Source: JABDGC01 sp964449835 (GTDB taxonomy: Bacteria > Pseudomonadota > Gammaproteobacteria > DSM-16500). From it: a stretch of DNA of 64,000 nucleotides. Below are positions 50,089-58,678 of the stretch, one piece after another. Under the pieces are notes generated by a model that worked only from the letters and a program-made list of their open reading frames with translations, was not told the origin of the DNA and searched no databases. Made by a program: the position numbers and the translations under genes. Position 1 is the first letter of the stretch. The number at the start of each line of letters is the position of its first letter. The stretch spans positions 1 through 64,000 of the forward strand of contig CAYVBZ010000001.1 in NCBI GenBank assembly GCA_964449835.1, in the 5' to 3' direction.

Positions 50089-52038
50089 ATGCTTCATCTT
50101 TCCCAAAGCACAAAGAAATATCTGCGCTATGCCCTAACAGGCCTCTTAGTCACCGGAATGGTCTTTGTGACCGGTTTTATTAGTTTTACCTGTATGTTGC
50201 TTTTGGCCCCTTCTATTTACCTCGCTCTCGGCGCCTTCTATTTGGCAGGCGGCATTGAAGGTGAAGTTTATGCACAACAGATAGGCTCCTCTTTATTAAA
50301 AATATTTTCTCCTAACTACCTGGAAGATCTGCTGCTGCAGGAAAAACTGCTCGAGCTCATTGAAAACTTAGATGAAGAGAATCCCGCTTCCCAATTTCTA
50401 CTCGATTATAAAAAACAACTTGAATACCTTGAAGCGCTTGAAGAAAGTGAAGACGAGTCCAACCGAGAAGAACTAAAAAGTACCCAAAAAAGTCTTAAAT
50501 GGATGCGGCGCTATTTCAAAGACTTCATGCAGAACAAACAAAATGACGAAAGATTACAACAAGCTCTGATCAAAAACAACGAGAAAGAAAACAATGAGAA
50601 AACAAACGACGAGAAAGCAAACGACGAGAAAGAAGCCTTCCGTAAGAAAGTCCGCCGAAAACTTTTGCAAGGCCGTTTAAGCTGGATCTTAAATCTAGGC
50701 GCCGGAATGTGCTGCGGGTTAGTCGGCCTCAATTTAGCGCAATCCGGCATTCTAACACTCGCCACTCATTTTGGAATTGTGATTACAGGCGCCGCCATGA
50801 GTGCCAGCGTCATTGGACTCGCCGTTGTGGGTGCCATTGGCTATACCCTCTTAGTCCATAACACCATTACCGACATGATTCAAAATGAAACCCTGCAAAA
50901 ATGGGCAGTAGAAACCGCCGTTTTCTTTAAGCGCAAACCGGGTGAAACTAATTTTAACTATGGACGGCGCCTCGTTTTAGGTGCTGTGGGTGTTGGCCTG
51001 GTCGTCGGCATGGCTATCTTTGCAACGGTCGCAACTGCCGGCACATGGTGGCAGGCTGCCAAATTCGGCGCGAAGATGATTCCAGGCATCCGCAATTTCG
51101 CCAATACCTTCGGCATAGTAACCTTCATCCTGACACTCATAACAACCTTGCCCTTTAATGTCGTGAATTCGCTCAAATCGCTGAAAGAACTGGCCAATAC
51201 CTCTATCCACATTGCCTGGCATTATCTTAAAAATGAGGTGCAAAAATATAGGAAGATGGAAAATACAGTCCAATTCCTGAATCCTGTGCGTTTGCTCATA
51301 CTACTGATCACCTTTCCCTTTAAAACCCTCACTTTCGTGGGCCATCTCATCAGCATGGGGGTCATGGGAAACGAACTTAAAGGCGTCAATCGGTTTGTGA
51401 CAACTGCCTTGTGTACCGCCAGCGAAGCTTCGGCCGATTACTGTATGATTTTTCCGGGCCACCAGCACGAGCATCACGACGAGAACGAGCATCACGGCCC
51501 TGCCGAACAAGCCCATGCTCCGCGCAAAAAACATGATGAACATAACCATACTCATGCTGATTTGACAGGAAGATTTTTAAAGTTCGTCCTGACCGTGACC
51601 TTCTTATATCCTTTGGCAGCGCTTTGGGACTATCATTTTAGTCAAAAGAACGAGGAAGCTGAAAAAAGGCTGAAGAGCCCCTGGCAAGCACTTAAAAAAG
51701 CCTGGTTTGGTCTTCCTGAAAAACGAACGATTGAAAAACCAGACCTTTCCGTCCAGTGGCTGCTCATCGAAAGGCAAAGACGTATTAAAAAAACGATTCA
51801 AAAATATGGCGCGGGCTTGGATCAGGAGAACAATCCTGACGATGTGGCAGCCATTGAAGAACTTACAGAAAAAATCGTTCCTGCGGCGCACTCTATCTAT
51901 CGTAATCACGATGATGGCAAAATTAACTCTAATACCTTCTTCGAAGAGCACAATCTAAGTCAAAAAGGGAAAAAAGTTTGCGAAAAAATTATTGAAAAAT
52001 CAAACTCTGAGCAGTATAAAAGCTTAAGAGTGAATTAA
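50089..52038 (+). CDS. Large multi-span membrane protein with His-rich loop
   Basis: A 649-residue protein started at ATG 50089 (GGAGAGGGG just upstream); the frame is open back to TTG 49981. A hydrophobic pair near residues 15-55, a charged region with a Glu/Asn/Lys tandem (NEKENNEKTNDEKANDEK, about 163-180), then hydrophobic segments between 195 and 440 with glycine-rich runs. Residues 457-492 are His-rich (HQHEHH, HHGPAE, HNHTHAD) and could bind metal. The polar C-terminal 130 residues are helical. No family is recognised. Coding overlaps srkA by 15 nt tail to tail. Candidate effector or membrane remodelling protein; unproven. Confidence 0.68.
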   Translation: MLHLSQSTKKYLRYALTGLLVTGMVFVTGFISFTCMLLLAPSIYLALGAFYLAGGIEGEVYAQQIGSSLLKIFSPNYLEDLLLQEKLLELIENLDEENPASQFLLDYKKQLEYLEALEESEDESNREELKSTQKSLKWMRRYFKDFMQNKQNDERLQQALIKNNEKENNEKTNDEKANDEKEAFRKKVRRKLLQGRLSWILNLGAGMCCGLVGLNLAQSGILTLATHFGIVITGAAMSASVIGLAVVGAIGYTLLVHNTITDMIQNETLQKWAVETAVFFKRKPGETNFNYGRRLVLGAVGVGLVVGMAIFATVATAGTWWQAAKFGAKMIPGIRNFANTFGIVTFILTLITTLPFNVVNSLKSLKELANTSIHIAWHYLKNEVQKYRKMENTVQFLNPVRLLILLITFPFKTLTFVGHLISMGVMGNELKGVNRFVTTALCTASEASADYCMIFPGHQHEHHDENEHHGPAEQAHAPRKKHDEHNHTHADLTGRFLKFVLTVTFLYPLAALWDYHFSQKNEEAEKRLKSPWQALKKAWFGLPEKRTIEKPDLSVQWLLIERQRRIKKTIQKYGAGLDQENNPDDVAAIEELTEKIVPAAHSIYRNHDDGKINSNTFFEEHNLSQKGKKVCEKIIEKSNSEQYKSLRVN

Positions 52039-52998
52039 TAAAGCCTCCTGCTCTCGAAGATGCTGTAACTGCTCCTGCCAATAACGCGGTGTGTTAAACC
52101 AAGGGAAATTCAGAGGAAAAGTAGGGTCCTCCCAGCGTCTCGCGAGCCAGGCTGCGTAATGAATCATGCGCAGACTGCGTAGTGCTTCGATCAGGTGAAG
52201 CTCGCGGTTGTCAAAGTCATAAAACTCGCGATAACCTTGTAAAATAAATTGAAGTTGTTTTTTTACCTCTGCCGCCTGGCCTGAAAGCAACATCCAGAGA
52301 TCTTGAATTGCAGGGCCTGTCAGGCAATCATCTAAATCCACAAAATGCGGGCCGGTTTCATTCCATAAAATATTTCCGGCATGGCAATCGCCGTGCAGAC
52401 GGAGAATGCGGATTGTTCCAACTTGACGGAAACATTCTTCTATTTTTTGCAGGATGGTTTCCACAGTCAAACAATAGTTATGTTTTAGCTCCTCTGGAAT
52501 AAAATGATTTTCTAACAAAAATTGATAGGGTTTGTGCCCATAAGTTTCAAGGTCCAGATGACTACGGTGTAAAAAAGGTTTGCAGGCGCCGACGGCGTGT
52601 AGGCGGCCAATAAAGCGGCCCATCCATTCCAAGTGCTCCATATTATCCAATTCAAGCGGCCGTCCGCCTTGGCGCGGGAAAAGCGCAAAACGAAAGCCCT
52701 GATATTCTGCTAAGGTTGTTTGCTCAGCACCAAGACGCATTGGCGCAACAACGGGAAGCTCATGCTCTTGCAGCTCAAGGGCGAAGGCATGCTCTTCTAA
52801 AATAGCTTCGGAGGTCCAGCGGTTGGGGCGGTAAAATTTTGCAACGAGCGGGAAGGCCCCTTCTATGCCAACTTGGTAAACACGGTTTTCATAGCTGTTC
52901 AGGGCCAATAAGCTTCCAGTGCATTGAAAACCAACGCTCTCAATCGCGTCTAAGATCAAGTGCGGGTTCAAATTAGCGTAGGGGGTTGTCGTATTCAA
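52024..52998 (-). CDS. srkA: Stress response kinase A (YihE family)
   Basis: A 324-residue aminoglycoside-phosphotransferase-fold kinase. It has SYENRVYQVG in the nucleotide loop, VAKFYRPNRW with the ATP lysine, RLHGDCHAGNILW as the catalytic loop and FVDLDDCLTGPAIQDLW as the metal-binding motif, all typical of SrkA, which phosphorylates Ser/Thr proteins and limits stress-induced death. The start is TTG at 52998 with no good ribosome site, so the true start is uncertain. It begins just past the cold-shock gene terminator. Confidence 0.92.
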   Translation of the reverse strand: MNTTTPYANLNPHLILDAIESVGFQCTGSLLALNSYENRVYQVGIEGAFPLVAKFYRPNRWTSEAILEEHAFALELQEHELPVVAPMRLGAEQTTLAEYQGFRFALFPRQGGRPLELDNMEHLEWMGRFIGRLHAVGACKPFLHRSHLDLETYGHKPYQFLLENHFIPEELKHNYCLTVETILQKIEECFRQVGTIRILRLHGDCHAGNILWNETGPHFVDLDDCLTGPAIQDLWMLLSGQAAEVKKQLQFILQGYREFYDFDNRELHLIEALRSLRMIHYAAWLARRWEDPTFPLNFPWFNTPRYWQEQLQHLREQEALLIHS

Positions 52999-53011
52999 GA
53001 TAAAGGCTAAC

Positions 53012-53040
53012 TATAAAACAAGCCCGCCGCAAAAGCGGGC
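53012..53040 (-). terminator. Rho-independent terminator of the cold-shock gene
   Basis: GCCCGC and GCGGGC arms (53035-53040 and 53022-53027) around a short loop are followed on the minus strand by TTGTTTTAT, about 37 nt past the stop codon. Confidence 0.75.
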
Positions 53041-53076
53041 ATGCTTGTTGTTTGTTTTCTTTGAAAATACCTGGGA

Positions 53077-53286
53077 TTACTCGACCACGGTAACTTCTTC
53101 AGCTTGCGGCCCTTTCGGTCCTTGCGTCACGTTAAATTCGACCTGCTGCCCTTCTTGTAAAGAACGGTAACCTTCGCTTTTAATCGCACGGTAATGCACA
53201 AAGACATCCGGTCCATTGTCACGCTTGATGAAACCATAGCCCTTTTCATTGTTGAACCATTTTACGGTCCCTTTCTCTCTCGCCAT
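53077..53286 (-). CDS. Cold-shock domain protein
   Basis: A 69-residue CspA-family RNA chaperone: KGTVKWFNNEKGYGFIKRDNGPDVFVHY has both RNP motifs (GYGFI and VFVHY), and ends GPQAEEVTVV. It melts RNA structure. AAGAGG precedes the ATG. Whether cold-induced is not shown. The unit is single, with its own terminator, and the 264 bp up to the divergent barrel gene holds the promoter and leader, where no clear hexamers stand out. Confidence 0.95.
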   Translation of the reverse strand: MAREKGTVKWFNNEKGYGFIKRDNGPDVFVHYRAIKSEGYRSLQEGQQVEFNVTQGPKGPQAEEVTVVE

Positions 53287-53550
53287 AGCAGTAACCTCTT
53301 AGAAATGTATGAACGCACACAAAAAATTTGCGTACCCCTCTAATTTAGCAGGAATTTTATTTTTAGTCTCTAGTGGTGTTGCTTTGATTGTGACTAGGAT
53401 GTGGGCAGAAAGTTAAAAACAGCAACATTGAGACTCGAATACAGCCCTCCTCGCAAGCGCAGCACGGCAATCCGGTGGTATAGTTGGCAGCAGGTGACAA
53501 ACTCCCTTTTTCAGGTATAGAATAACCAAAAGCAAGGAGGCTTTGACCCG

Positions 53551-54393
53551 GTGCAAAAGCGAAAAGTAGTCACAGCAGGTTTATTCAGCTTAACAACGTT
53601 CTTAATCAGTCTTTCCCCTTCCAGCTGGGCCGCAAACTATCGAACAGCCCAACCTCAGCCGCAACCTTCTTACACCTCTTATAAAGGTGAAAGGACCAAA
53701 AAAATTGTCCGCGCGGGAAATTATAAAGGCGAAACCTTAGCCAAACCTCTGCCTCCTCAACCCCATCCCGTCATGGCTCCTGTCATTTTACAAGACGGCC
53801 CTTATGTGGGTATTTCCGGCGGCTATGATTCCTATAAAGTTAACGAAAACGCGCTGTTCACCGGAACAACGACTGCGAGCTACAACCCCACCATCAACGC
53901 GACGGGTTTGATCGGAGCACTACTCGCAGGGTATGGACATTATTTCAATAACGCCCTGTATTTAGGCGGGGAAGTTTTTTTGAATGTCAGTGAGGCTTAT
54001 CAAAGCTGTAATTACACGATCAGTGACAGCACCGATAACATCAGCTATGGCACGAAATTTTTTGTGAGCATGGGGTATGGCGTCAATATTTTGCCTGGAA
54101 TTAAATTAAGCGATAGCGGCGTGGTTTTTTTCCGCTTGGGATATCAGATTGCACGTCTGCGGGGACAGGAAAATCTGGTAGATGGCAGCACCACCATCCC
54201 CAGCAATTCCGATAGTTGGAGCGGTGGATTTTCTTACGGCTTGGGGTTTGAACAGGGAATGGTGGAAAACTTTAGTTTGAGAGGGGATTATGTGCATACG
54301 GATTATCGGTCGTTTACGGCCACTTCAGGCACGCAGTACTCGCCGAGTAATAATCAATTTTTGCTTTCTTTGATTTATCATCTCGCAATTTAA
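53551..54393 (+). CDS. Outer-membrane beta-barrel protein
   Basis: A 280-residue protein: signal peptide about 1-27 (cleavage near SWA), a proline/glutamine-rich linker (about 30-80), then an 8-strand barrel of OmpA/OmpX-like type (GPYVGISGGYDSY, LIGALLAGYGHYFNNALYLGGEVF, FFRLGYQIARL, LRGDYVHTDY) ending in LIYHLAI. It is a longer relative of the barrels at 30149 and 34483. Starts with GTG 53551, AAGGAGG 10 nt upstream. Likely surface-exposed; function unknown. Confidence 0.78.
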   Translation: MQKRKVVTAGLFSLTTFLISLSPSSWAANYRTAQPQPQPSYTSYKGERTKKIVRAGNYKGETLAKPLPPQPHPVMAPVILQDGPYVGISGGYDSYKVNENALFTGTTTASYNPTINATGLIGALLAGYGHYFNNALYLGGEVFLNVSEAYQSCNYTISDSTDNISYGTKFFVSMGYGVNILPGIKLSDSGVVFFRLGYQIARLRGQENLVDGSTTIPSNSDSWSGGFSYGLGFEQGMVENFSLRGDYVHTDYRSFTATSGTQYSPSNNQFLLSLIYHLAI

Positions 54394-54432
54394 CTCACGG
54401 TGCGCTGGCAGGCTGAAAGCCGCCAAATCACA

Positions 54433-55275
54433 TTAAACCGGCACCCGCAGCTCCAAAAGCTCTCCCCCACTCTGCAATTTCACACTCGTAGAATCAATAC
54501 TAACCACCTTCATCCCATCAACCAAATCTCCCAACCGAAACGTTTGATTATTGATCAAAGCAATTTTCTCAGACCCCGAAATAAGAACACCATTTAAAGT
54601 CAGTTTAGAGCTCGACAGCGCCATATTCACTGGCAAGGGCGCAGGTTGAGCAACGACTTGCGGGGCCTGTGAAGGCTGAACTTGCACAAACACAGGGCTT
54701 GCTTGGACAGGAACTGATGAGGGTTGCGCTTCCACAAAAACAGGGTTGGCTTGGACAGGAACTGGTGAAGGTTGCGCTTCCACAAAAACAGGGTTGGCTT
54801 GGACAGGAACTGGTGAAGGTTGCGCTTTCATAAAAACAGGGTTGGCTTGGGCTGAAACCCGCGCAGACTGGACTTCTGGAAATACCGGACTTGAGGTAAC
54901 AGGGACCTGCGCAGCCTGAACTTCAGCAACAACTGGACTCGCTGGAACAGGCAGCGACTGCTGAACTAGTGCTCGTTGCGGCGGAGCAGTCACTCTCTTT
55001 CCATCTGTCACCCAAAAATGTGCTGAAGGCGGAGTGACATCTTGTTGACGAGGGTGCGTTTGGGTCACGGCGGGGCGCAGCTCATTTCCGGACATGGGCC
55101 GCCCATAAAACGAGTAGATCGCAATCCCGCCTGCACTAAGCGTTAACAGCAAACTCCCCAAAACCATCGGCTTAATATTGCGGCGATGCGGTTTACTCTG
55201 CGTCAGGGAGTTTTGTAAACGAAGATACTCGCGGTTCCGTTGCGTTTTTTGTAATGCATCATAAATAATGCTCAC
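54433..55275 (-). CDS. gspB: GspB-like general secretion protein
   Basis: A 280-residue inner-membrane protein. It has a short cytoplasmic N-terminus (SIIYDALQKTQRNREY), one helix (MVLGSLLLTLSAGGIAIYSF), a long proline/valine/glutamine periplasmic region with 16-residue repeats (xPVFVEAQPSPVPVQA), and a C-terminal GspB/PilP-like domain (LTLNGVLISGSEKIALIN...FRLGDLVDGMKVVSID). With GspA (ExeA) it helps place the type II secretin through peptidoglycan. GTG 55275 with AAAGGAG upstream is chosen. It overlaps gspA by 17 nt. The rest of the T2SS is not in the window. Confidence 0.85.
   Translation of the reverse strand: MSIIYDALQKTQRNREYLRLQNSLTQSKPHRRNIKPMVLGSLLLTLSAGGIAIYSFYGRPMSGNELRPAVTQTHPRQQDVTPPSAHFWVTDGKRVTAPPQRALVQQSLPVPASPVVAEVQAAQVPVTSSPVFPEVQSARVSAQANPVFMKAQPSPVPVQANPVFVEAQPSPVPVQANPVFVEAQPSSVPVQASPVFVQVQPSQAPQVVAQPAPLPVNMALSSSKLTLNGVLISGSEKIALINNQTFRLGDLVDGMKVVSIDSTSVKLQSGGELLELRVPV
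54670..54957 (-). repeat. 48-bp tandem repeat inside gspB
   Basis: About six units of 48 bp, of which those at 54718-54765 and 54766-54813 are nearly identical and the outer ones decayed. Each codes a 16-residue Pro/Val/Gln unit of the periplasmic spacer. Copy number could vary without breaking the frame. Confidence 0.82.
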
Positions 55276-56089
55276 CGTATAACATCTCCTTTGCACATTT
55301 TTCTACAATGAATTCATCGATGGAATGGCTGCCGGAAACGAAGCCGGCCAAAAGCGCCCGGTCGCATAAAATATTAATCGCGCGAGGCGAGCCTTTGCTG
55401 TAATGAAAAATCGCCGAGATGGCTTGGTCCGAAAAAAGAATGTTTAATAGACTTTCCGGATTCTTGCAGGCCTTCTTGATGCGATGATGAATGTAATCGC
55501 GCACATCTCCGCGATCCAGTGGTTGAATATGAAAATGCACTGCCACGCGTTGACGCAATTGGCGCAATTCTGGCAACTGCAAATTTTGAATGAGTTCGGG
55601 TTGGCCGACTAAAATAATCTGTAATAACTTTTCTTTTTCTGTTTCAAGGTTGGATAAAAGGCGGACCTCCTCCAACTGGGCTGAAGTAAGATGTTGTGCT
55701 TCATCAATGATAACGGCGACGTTATGTCCTAGGTTGGACTCTTTGATTAAATATTTATTTAAAACATTCACCAAGCCATATTTATCTTGCTCTTTGGTCC
55801 TTAGACCTAAGTCTTGGACAATGAGTTGTAATAATTCTAATTCTGAAAAATTGGGGTTGAGGATTAAGGCGTATTTGGTTTTGGGGTCGGCGTATTTTAA
55901 TAAAGCCCGACAAAGAGTCGTTTTGCCAACGCCGACCTCACCGGTGATGGCTAGAATGCCTTTGCGGTGCTCGATTCCATAAGCAAGACTGGAGATGGCG
56001 TAGCGATGGCTGGTGCTTGAAAAAAAGAAATCAGGATCTGCGGTGACGTTAAAGGGGTTTTCTTTGAATTGGTAAAAGTCGAAATACAT
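55259..56089 (-). CDS. gspA: GspA/ExeA-type AAA ATPase
   Basis: A 276-residue AAA ATPase: YFDFYQFKENPFNVTADPDFFF start (family hallmark), Walker A GEVGVGKTTLC (about 49-59), Walker B VAVIIDEAQHL and sensor ILVGQPEL. In Aeromonas ExeA a membrane helix and a peptidoglycan-binding domain follow; here the protein ends after the ATPase core (length 276 rather than about 550), so it is a short form. Followed, with a 17-nt overlap, by gspB. Confidence 0.9.
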   Translation of the reverse strand: MYFDFYQFKENPFNVTADPDFFFSSTSHRYAISSLAYGIEHRKGILAITGEVGVGKTTLCRALLKYADPKTKYALILNPNFSELELLQLIVQDLGLRTKEQDKYGLVNVLNKYLIKESNLGHNVAVIIDEAQHLTSAQLEEVRLLSNLETEKEKLLQIILVGQPELIQNLQLPELRQLRQRVAVHFHIQPLDRGDVRDYIHHRIKKACKNPESLLNILFSDQAISAIFHYSKGSPRAINILCDRALLAGFVSGSHSIDEFIVEKCAKEMLYGEHYL

Positions 56090-56175
56090 AGCTCTCCGTC
56101 CGTGAAGCCTGATTTATTCGTTTATTGATTATAACACTAGAACTGGTTGCAAAAAAGAGAGGCCACTCACCCCTA

Positions 56176-56212
56176 CCCCTCTCCCCTCGCGCTGCGCGCT
56201 CCGGGAGAGGGG
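56176..56212. repeat. 10-bp inverted repeat, dispersed type
   Basis: CCCCTCTCCC and GGGAGAGGGG arms flank a CG-rich alternating loop (ctcgcgctgcgcgctcc), with a T-run on the plus side. It lies between gspA and rarA and resembles 49322-49356. Confidence 0.55.
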
Positions 56213-56260
56213 ATCATTTTTTAATGGGACAGCCCTGCTCATCCCTACATCAATAACCCC

Positions 56261-57595
56261 CTATTTCTTCACCTTCCCATCCAAATCCCGCCAATAAGCC
56301 AAGCGTTCTGCAATCTTGGCCTCCAACCCCCGTGGCGTAGGATGGTAGTAGGACCTATTACTCACCCCTTCAGGAAAATAATCTTCCCCCGCCGCATAAG
56401 CCCCTGGCTCATCATGCGCATACCGATAGGCTTTACCATAACCTAAATCTTTCATCAGGCCCGTCGGCGCGTTTCGCAAATGCAAAGGCACCTCTAAAGT
56501 CCCGCTTTGTTTGACCTCCGAAAGGACCGCCTTATAAGCCACATAAACCGCATTACTTTTAGGCGCACAAGCTAGATAAACCAGTGCTTGCGCCAAAGCC
56601 AACTCCCCTTCCGGCGAGCCTAAACGCTCATAAACTTCGCAAGCATGAATAGCAAGGTCCAAAGCGCGAGGGTCCGCGTTGCCGATGTCCTCCGAAGCCA
56701 TGCGCACAATCCTGCGTGCGATATAAAGTGGATCGCAGCCCCCATCCAACATACGAGCAAACCAATACAAGCTCGCATCTGGAGAAGAGCCCCGAACTGC
56801 TTTATGGAGCGCGGAAATTTGGTCATAGAAAAGCTCGCCGCCTTTATCGAAGCGTCTCAGGCTCTGTTGAACGACCTCTTTAAGAAGCTCCTCGGTCACA
56901 GTGACTTGATTATTTTTGCTTTGCGCTAAATCCGCTAGAATTTCTAATAAATTGAGGACTTGCCTCGCATCGCCATCTGCCGTCCGCACTAAAATGGATT
57001 GAAGCGGCAAAGCAAAATCAAAGCGCAGTTCTCCTAAGCCGCGCTCAGGGTCTGCAAGCGCTTGTTGCAAAACTTGTAGCAATTCCTCATCAGTAAAGCG
57101 TCTCAAAACATAAACCCGCGTACGCGACAAAAGCGGTGAGTTCAACTCAAAAGAAGGGTTTTCCGTGGTCGCGCCAATCAGGATTAAGGTGCCGTTTTCA
57201 ACATAAGGCAAAAACGCGTCTTGCTGAGACTTGTTAAAACGATGAATTTCATCCACAAAGAGCACTGTGGCCTGCTGCTTTTCGGCGCGGCGCAGCTTGG
57301 CCTCGTCGACAATTTTTCGAATGTCTTTCACACCGGAAAAAATTGCTGACAATTGCACAAAATGGGCTTTTGCCTGTGTCGCCATGAGGCGGGCCAGCGT
57401 TGTTTTTCCGGTTCCCGGCGGTCCCCAAAAAATCATGGAATGGAGAATACCTTGCTCTAAGGCGCGACGCAGCGGTTTGCCGGGGCCGACAAGATGGCCC
57501 TGGCCTATAAACTCGCTCAAATCCCGCGGCCGCATGCGCTCTGCAAGTGGCGTAAAAAGCCCTTCAGGAAGAGAAGCGGATTTAGTGGGTTTCAT
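56261..57595 (-). CDS. rarA: Replication-associated recombination protein A
   Basis: A 444-residue AAA+ clamp-loader-like ATPase (MgsA/RarA) that acts at stalled forks. Walker A FWGPPGTGKTTLA, Walker B LFVDEIHRFNKSQQD, sensor 1 GATTENPSF and sensor 2 GDARQVLN, with the C-terminal tetramer domain (SDPDASLYWFARML-like, then NAPTGLMKDLGYG). Starts ATG 57595, 14 nt within lolA, so translation is coupled. The lolA-rarA order is conserved in gammaproteobacteria. Confidence 0.96.
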   Translation of the reverse strand: MKPTKSASLPEGLFTPLAERMRPRDLSEFIGQGHLVGPGKPLRRALEQGILHSMIFWGPPGTGKTTLARLMATQAKAHFVQLSAIFSGVKDIRKIVDEAKLRRAEKQQATVLFVDEIHRFNKSQQDAFLPYVENGTLILIGATTENPSFELNSPLLSRTRVYVLRRFTDEELLQVLQQALADPERGLGELRFDFALPLQSILVRTADGDARQVLNLLEILADLAQSKNNQVTVTEELLKEVVQQSLRRFDKGGELFYDQISALHKAVRGSSPDASLYWFARMLDGGCDPLYIARRIVRMASEDIGNADPRALDLAIHACEVYERLGSPEGELALAQALVYLACAPKSNAVYVAYKAVLSEVKQSGTLEVPLHLRNAPTGLMKDLGYGKAYRYAHDEPGAYAAGEDYFPEGVSNRSYYHPTPRGLEAKIAERLAYWRDLDGKVKK

Positions 57596-58214
57596 CAATC
57601 ACATCCACTTTGGCTGGAGGATGGAATTGGAATAAGGCAGTTTTCAGATTTGCATTTTCTTTGACGTGCTGAAGCTGGATGACGGTGTTATGTCCTAGAT
57701 GATCTTGCATGCGTAATTCTTTGATTTTATGGTTTAAAAAACCAAGTTGAATTGCACGAAATTGGCTGTCGCCGCCCTTGGGTGTCAGGGAAAACCATTG
57801 CCAATTTCGCGGTGCCTGCATGCGGCGCACGGTAAAATCACGGGTAATCGCCGTGCTGACATTGCTTAATAAAAACGCCGGCGTCTTGCCCGCTTCCTTA
57901 GCGACCGGACGAATCACGACCTGTTCTAAGTCGGGGTCATAAATCCAAAGACGGGCATTGTTTGCGACAATGAGCTGTGGCGTGGGGCTCTGAACATCCC
58001 AGCGAAAGCCTCCTGGGCGTTTTAGGAAGAGCTTGCCTTGAGAGCGCTGGACGGCTTTTCCTCGGTTGTCCAAAATGGTTTGCACAAAGTCCGCCTGGAG
58101 GCTTTGGATGGGGTTGAGGACTTGGAGCAGTTCTTGGGCTTCTTCTTGGGCGGAAGCGCTAAATGAACAAAAAACTAGGATAAGAATGAGAAACAGACTG
58201 GATAAATGACGCAT
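57582..58214 (-). CDS. lolA: Outer-membrane lipoprotein carrier LolA
   Basis: A 210-residue periplasmic carrier that takes lipoproteins from LolCDE to LolB. Signal peptide about 1-24 (cleavage near SAS/SAQ), then SLQADFVQTI, SQGKLFLKRPGGFRWDV and ARLWIYDPDLEQVVIRP, all LolA hallmarks. ATG 58214 has AGGGGG 5 nt upstream and is preferred to the GTG at 58220. It overlaps rarA by 14 nt. Confidence 0.94.
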   Translation of the reverse strand: MRHLSSLFLILILVFCSFSASAQEEAQELLQVLNPIQSLQADFVQTILDNRGKAVQRSQGKLFLKRPGGFRWDVQSPTPQLIVANNARLWIYDPDLEQVVIRPVAKEAGKTPAFLLSNVSTAITRDFTVRRMQAPRNWQWFSLTPKGGDSQFRAIQLGFLNHKIKELRMQDHLGHNTVIQLQHVKENANLKTALFQFHPPAKVDVIDETH

Positions 58215-58234
58215 AGACACCCCCCTTTAGGCAG

Positions 58235-58678
58235 TTATTGTAGCATTTTATTTAGGTCTTTACCTCTCAACCCTATTGAGGGGAAAACCCAGAGTTTGTT
58301 GATGGTGAAGACGGCGAGGGGGAGGATGCTGAGAACAATCAACAAGGCGGGCATGTAGGTCAATTTAAATTGGCTCATTAAAAGATAAAACAGGCTTTCG
58401 TTTGCGGCAAAGGCGAGGCTTGAGACTAAGAGGAGACGGGGAAAGGCCACGCTGTGTTTTTGTTGGGTGCCGCTAAAGGTCCAGGTGCGATGTCCCCAAT
58501 AACTGACTTGAAAGGCCAGGCTAAAAGCGACGAGGTTCGCTACTAAAGGTTGCAGCCAGCGGGTTTCGACCAAGAGCACGACCATTGAAAAATGCACCAC
58601 TGCCGCACTTGCGCCAACAAGACCGAAACGGGCCAATTGCAAAAATAAAGGGAACAAGCCCCTACTCTTCAAAGCCAT
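58235..58678 (-). CDS. GtrA family membrane protein
   Basis: A 147-residue protein with four predicted helices: FGLVGASAAVVHFSMVVLL, LVANLVAFSLAFQVSYWGHRTWTFSG (family motif), LFYLLMSQ and a final helix ending NKLWVF. GtrA proteins help move or anchor lipid-linked glucosyl donors. It follows a GtrB-like glycosyltransferase with a 17-nt overlap, supporting a joint role. ATG 58678 is used rather than the TTG at 58690. Confidence 0.87.
   Translation of the reverse strand: MALKSRGLFPLFLQLARFGLVGASAAVVHFSMVVLLVETRWLQPLVANLVAFSLAFQVSYWGHRTWTFSGTQQKHSVAFPRLLLVSSLAFAANESLFYLLMSQFKLTYMPALLIVLSILPLAVFTINKLWVFPSIGLRGKDLNKMLQ

Noticed and set aside
50511..51951. Minus-strand frames of 84-115 codons
   Set aside because: Antisense to the 649-aa membrane protein; no independent signals.
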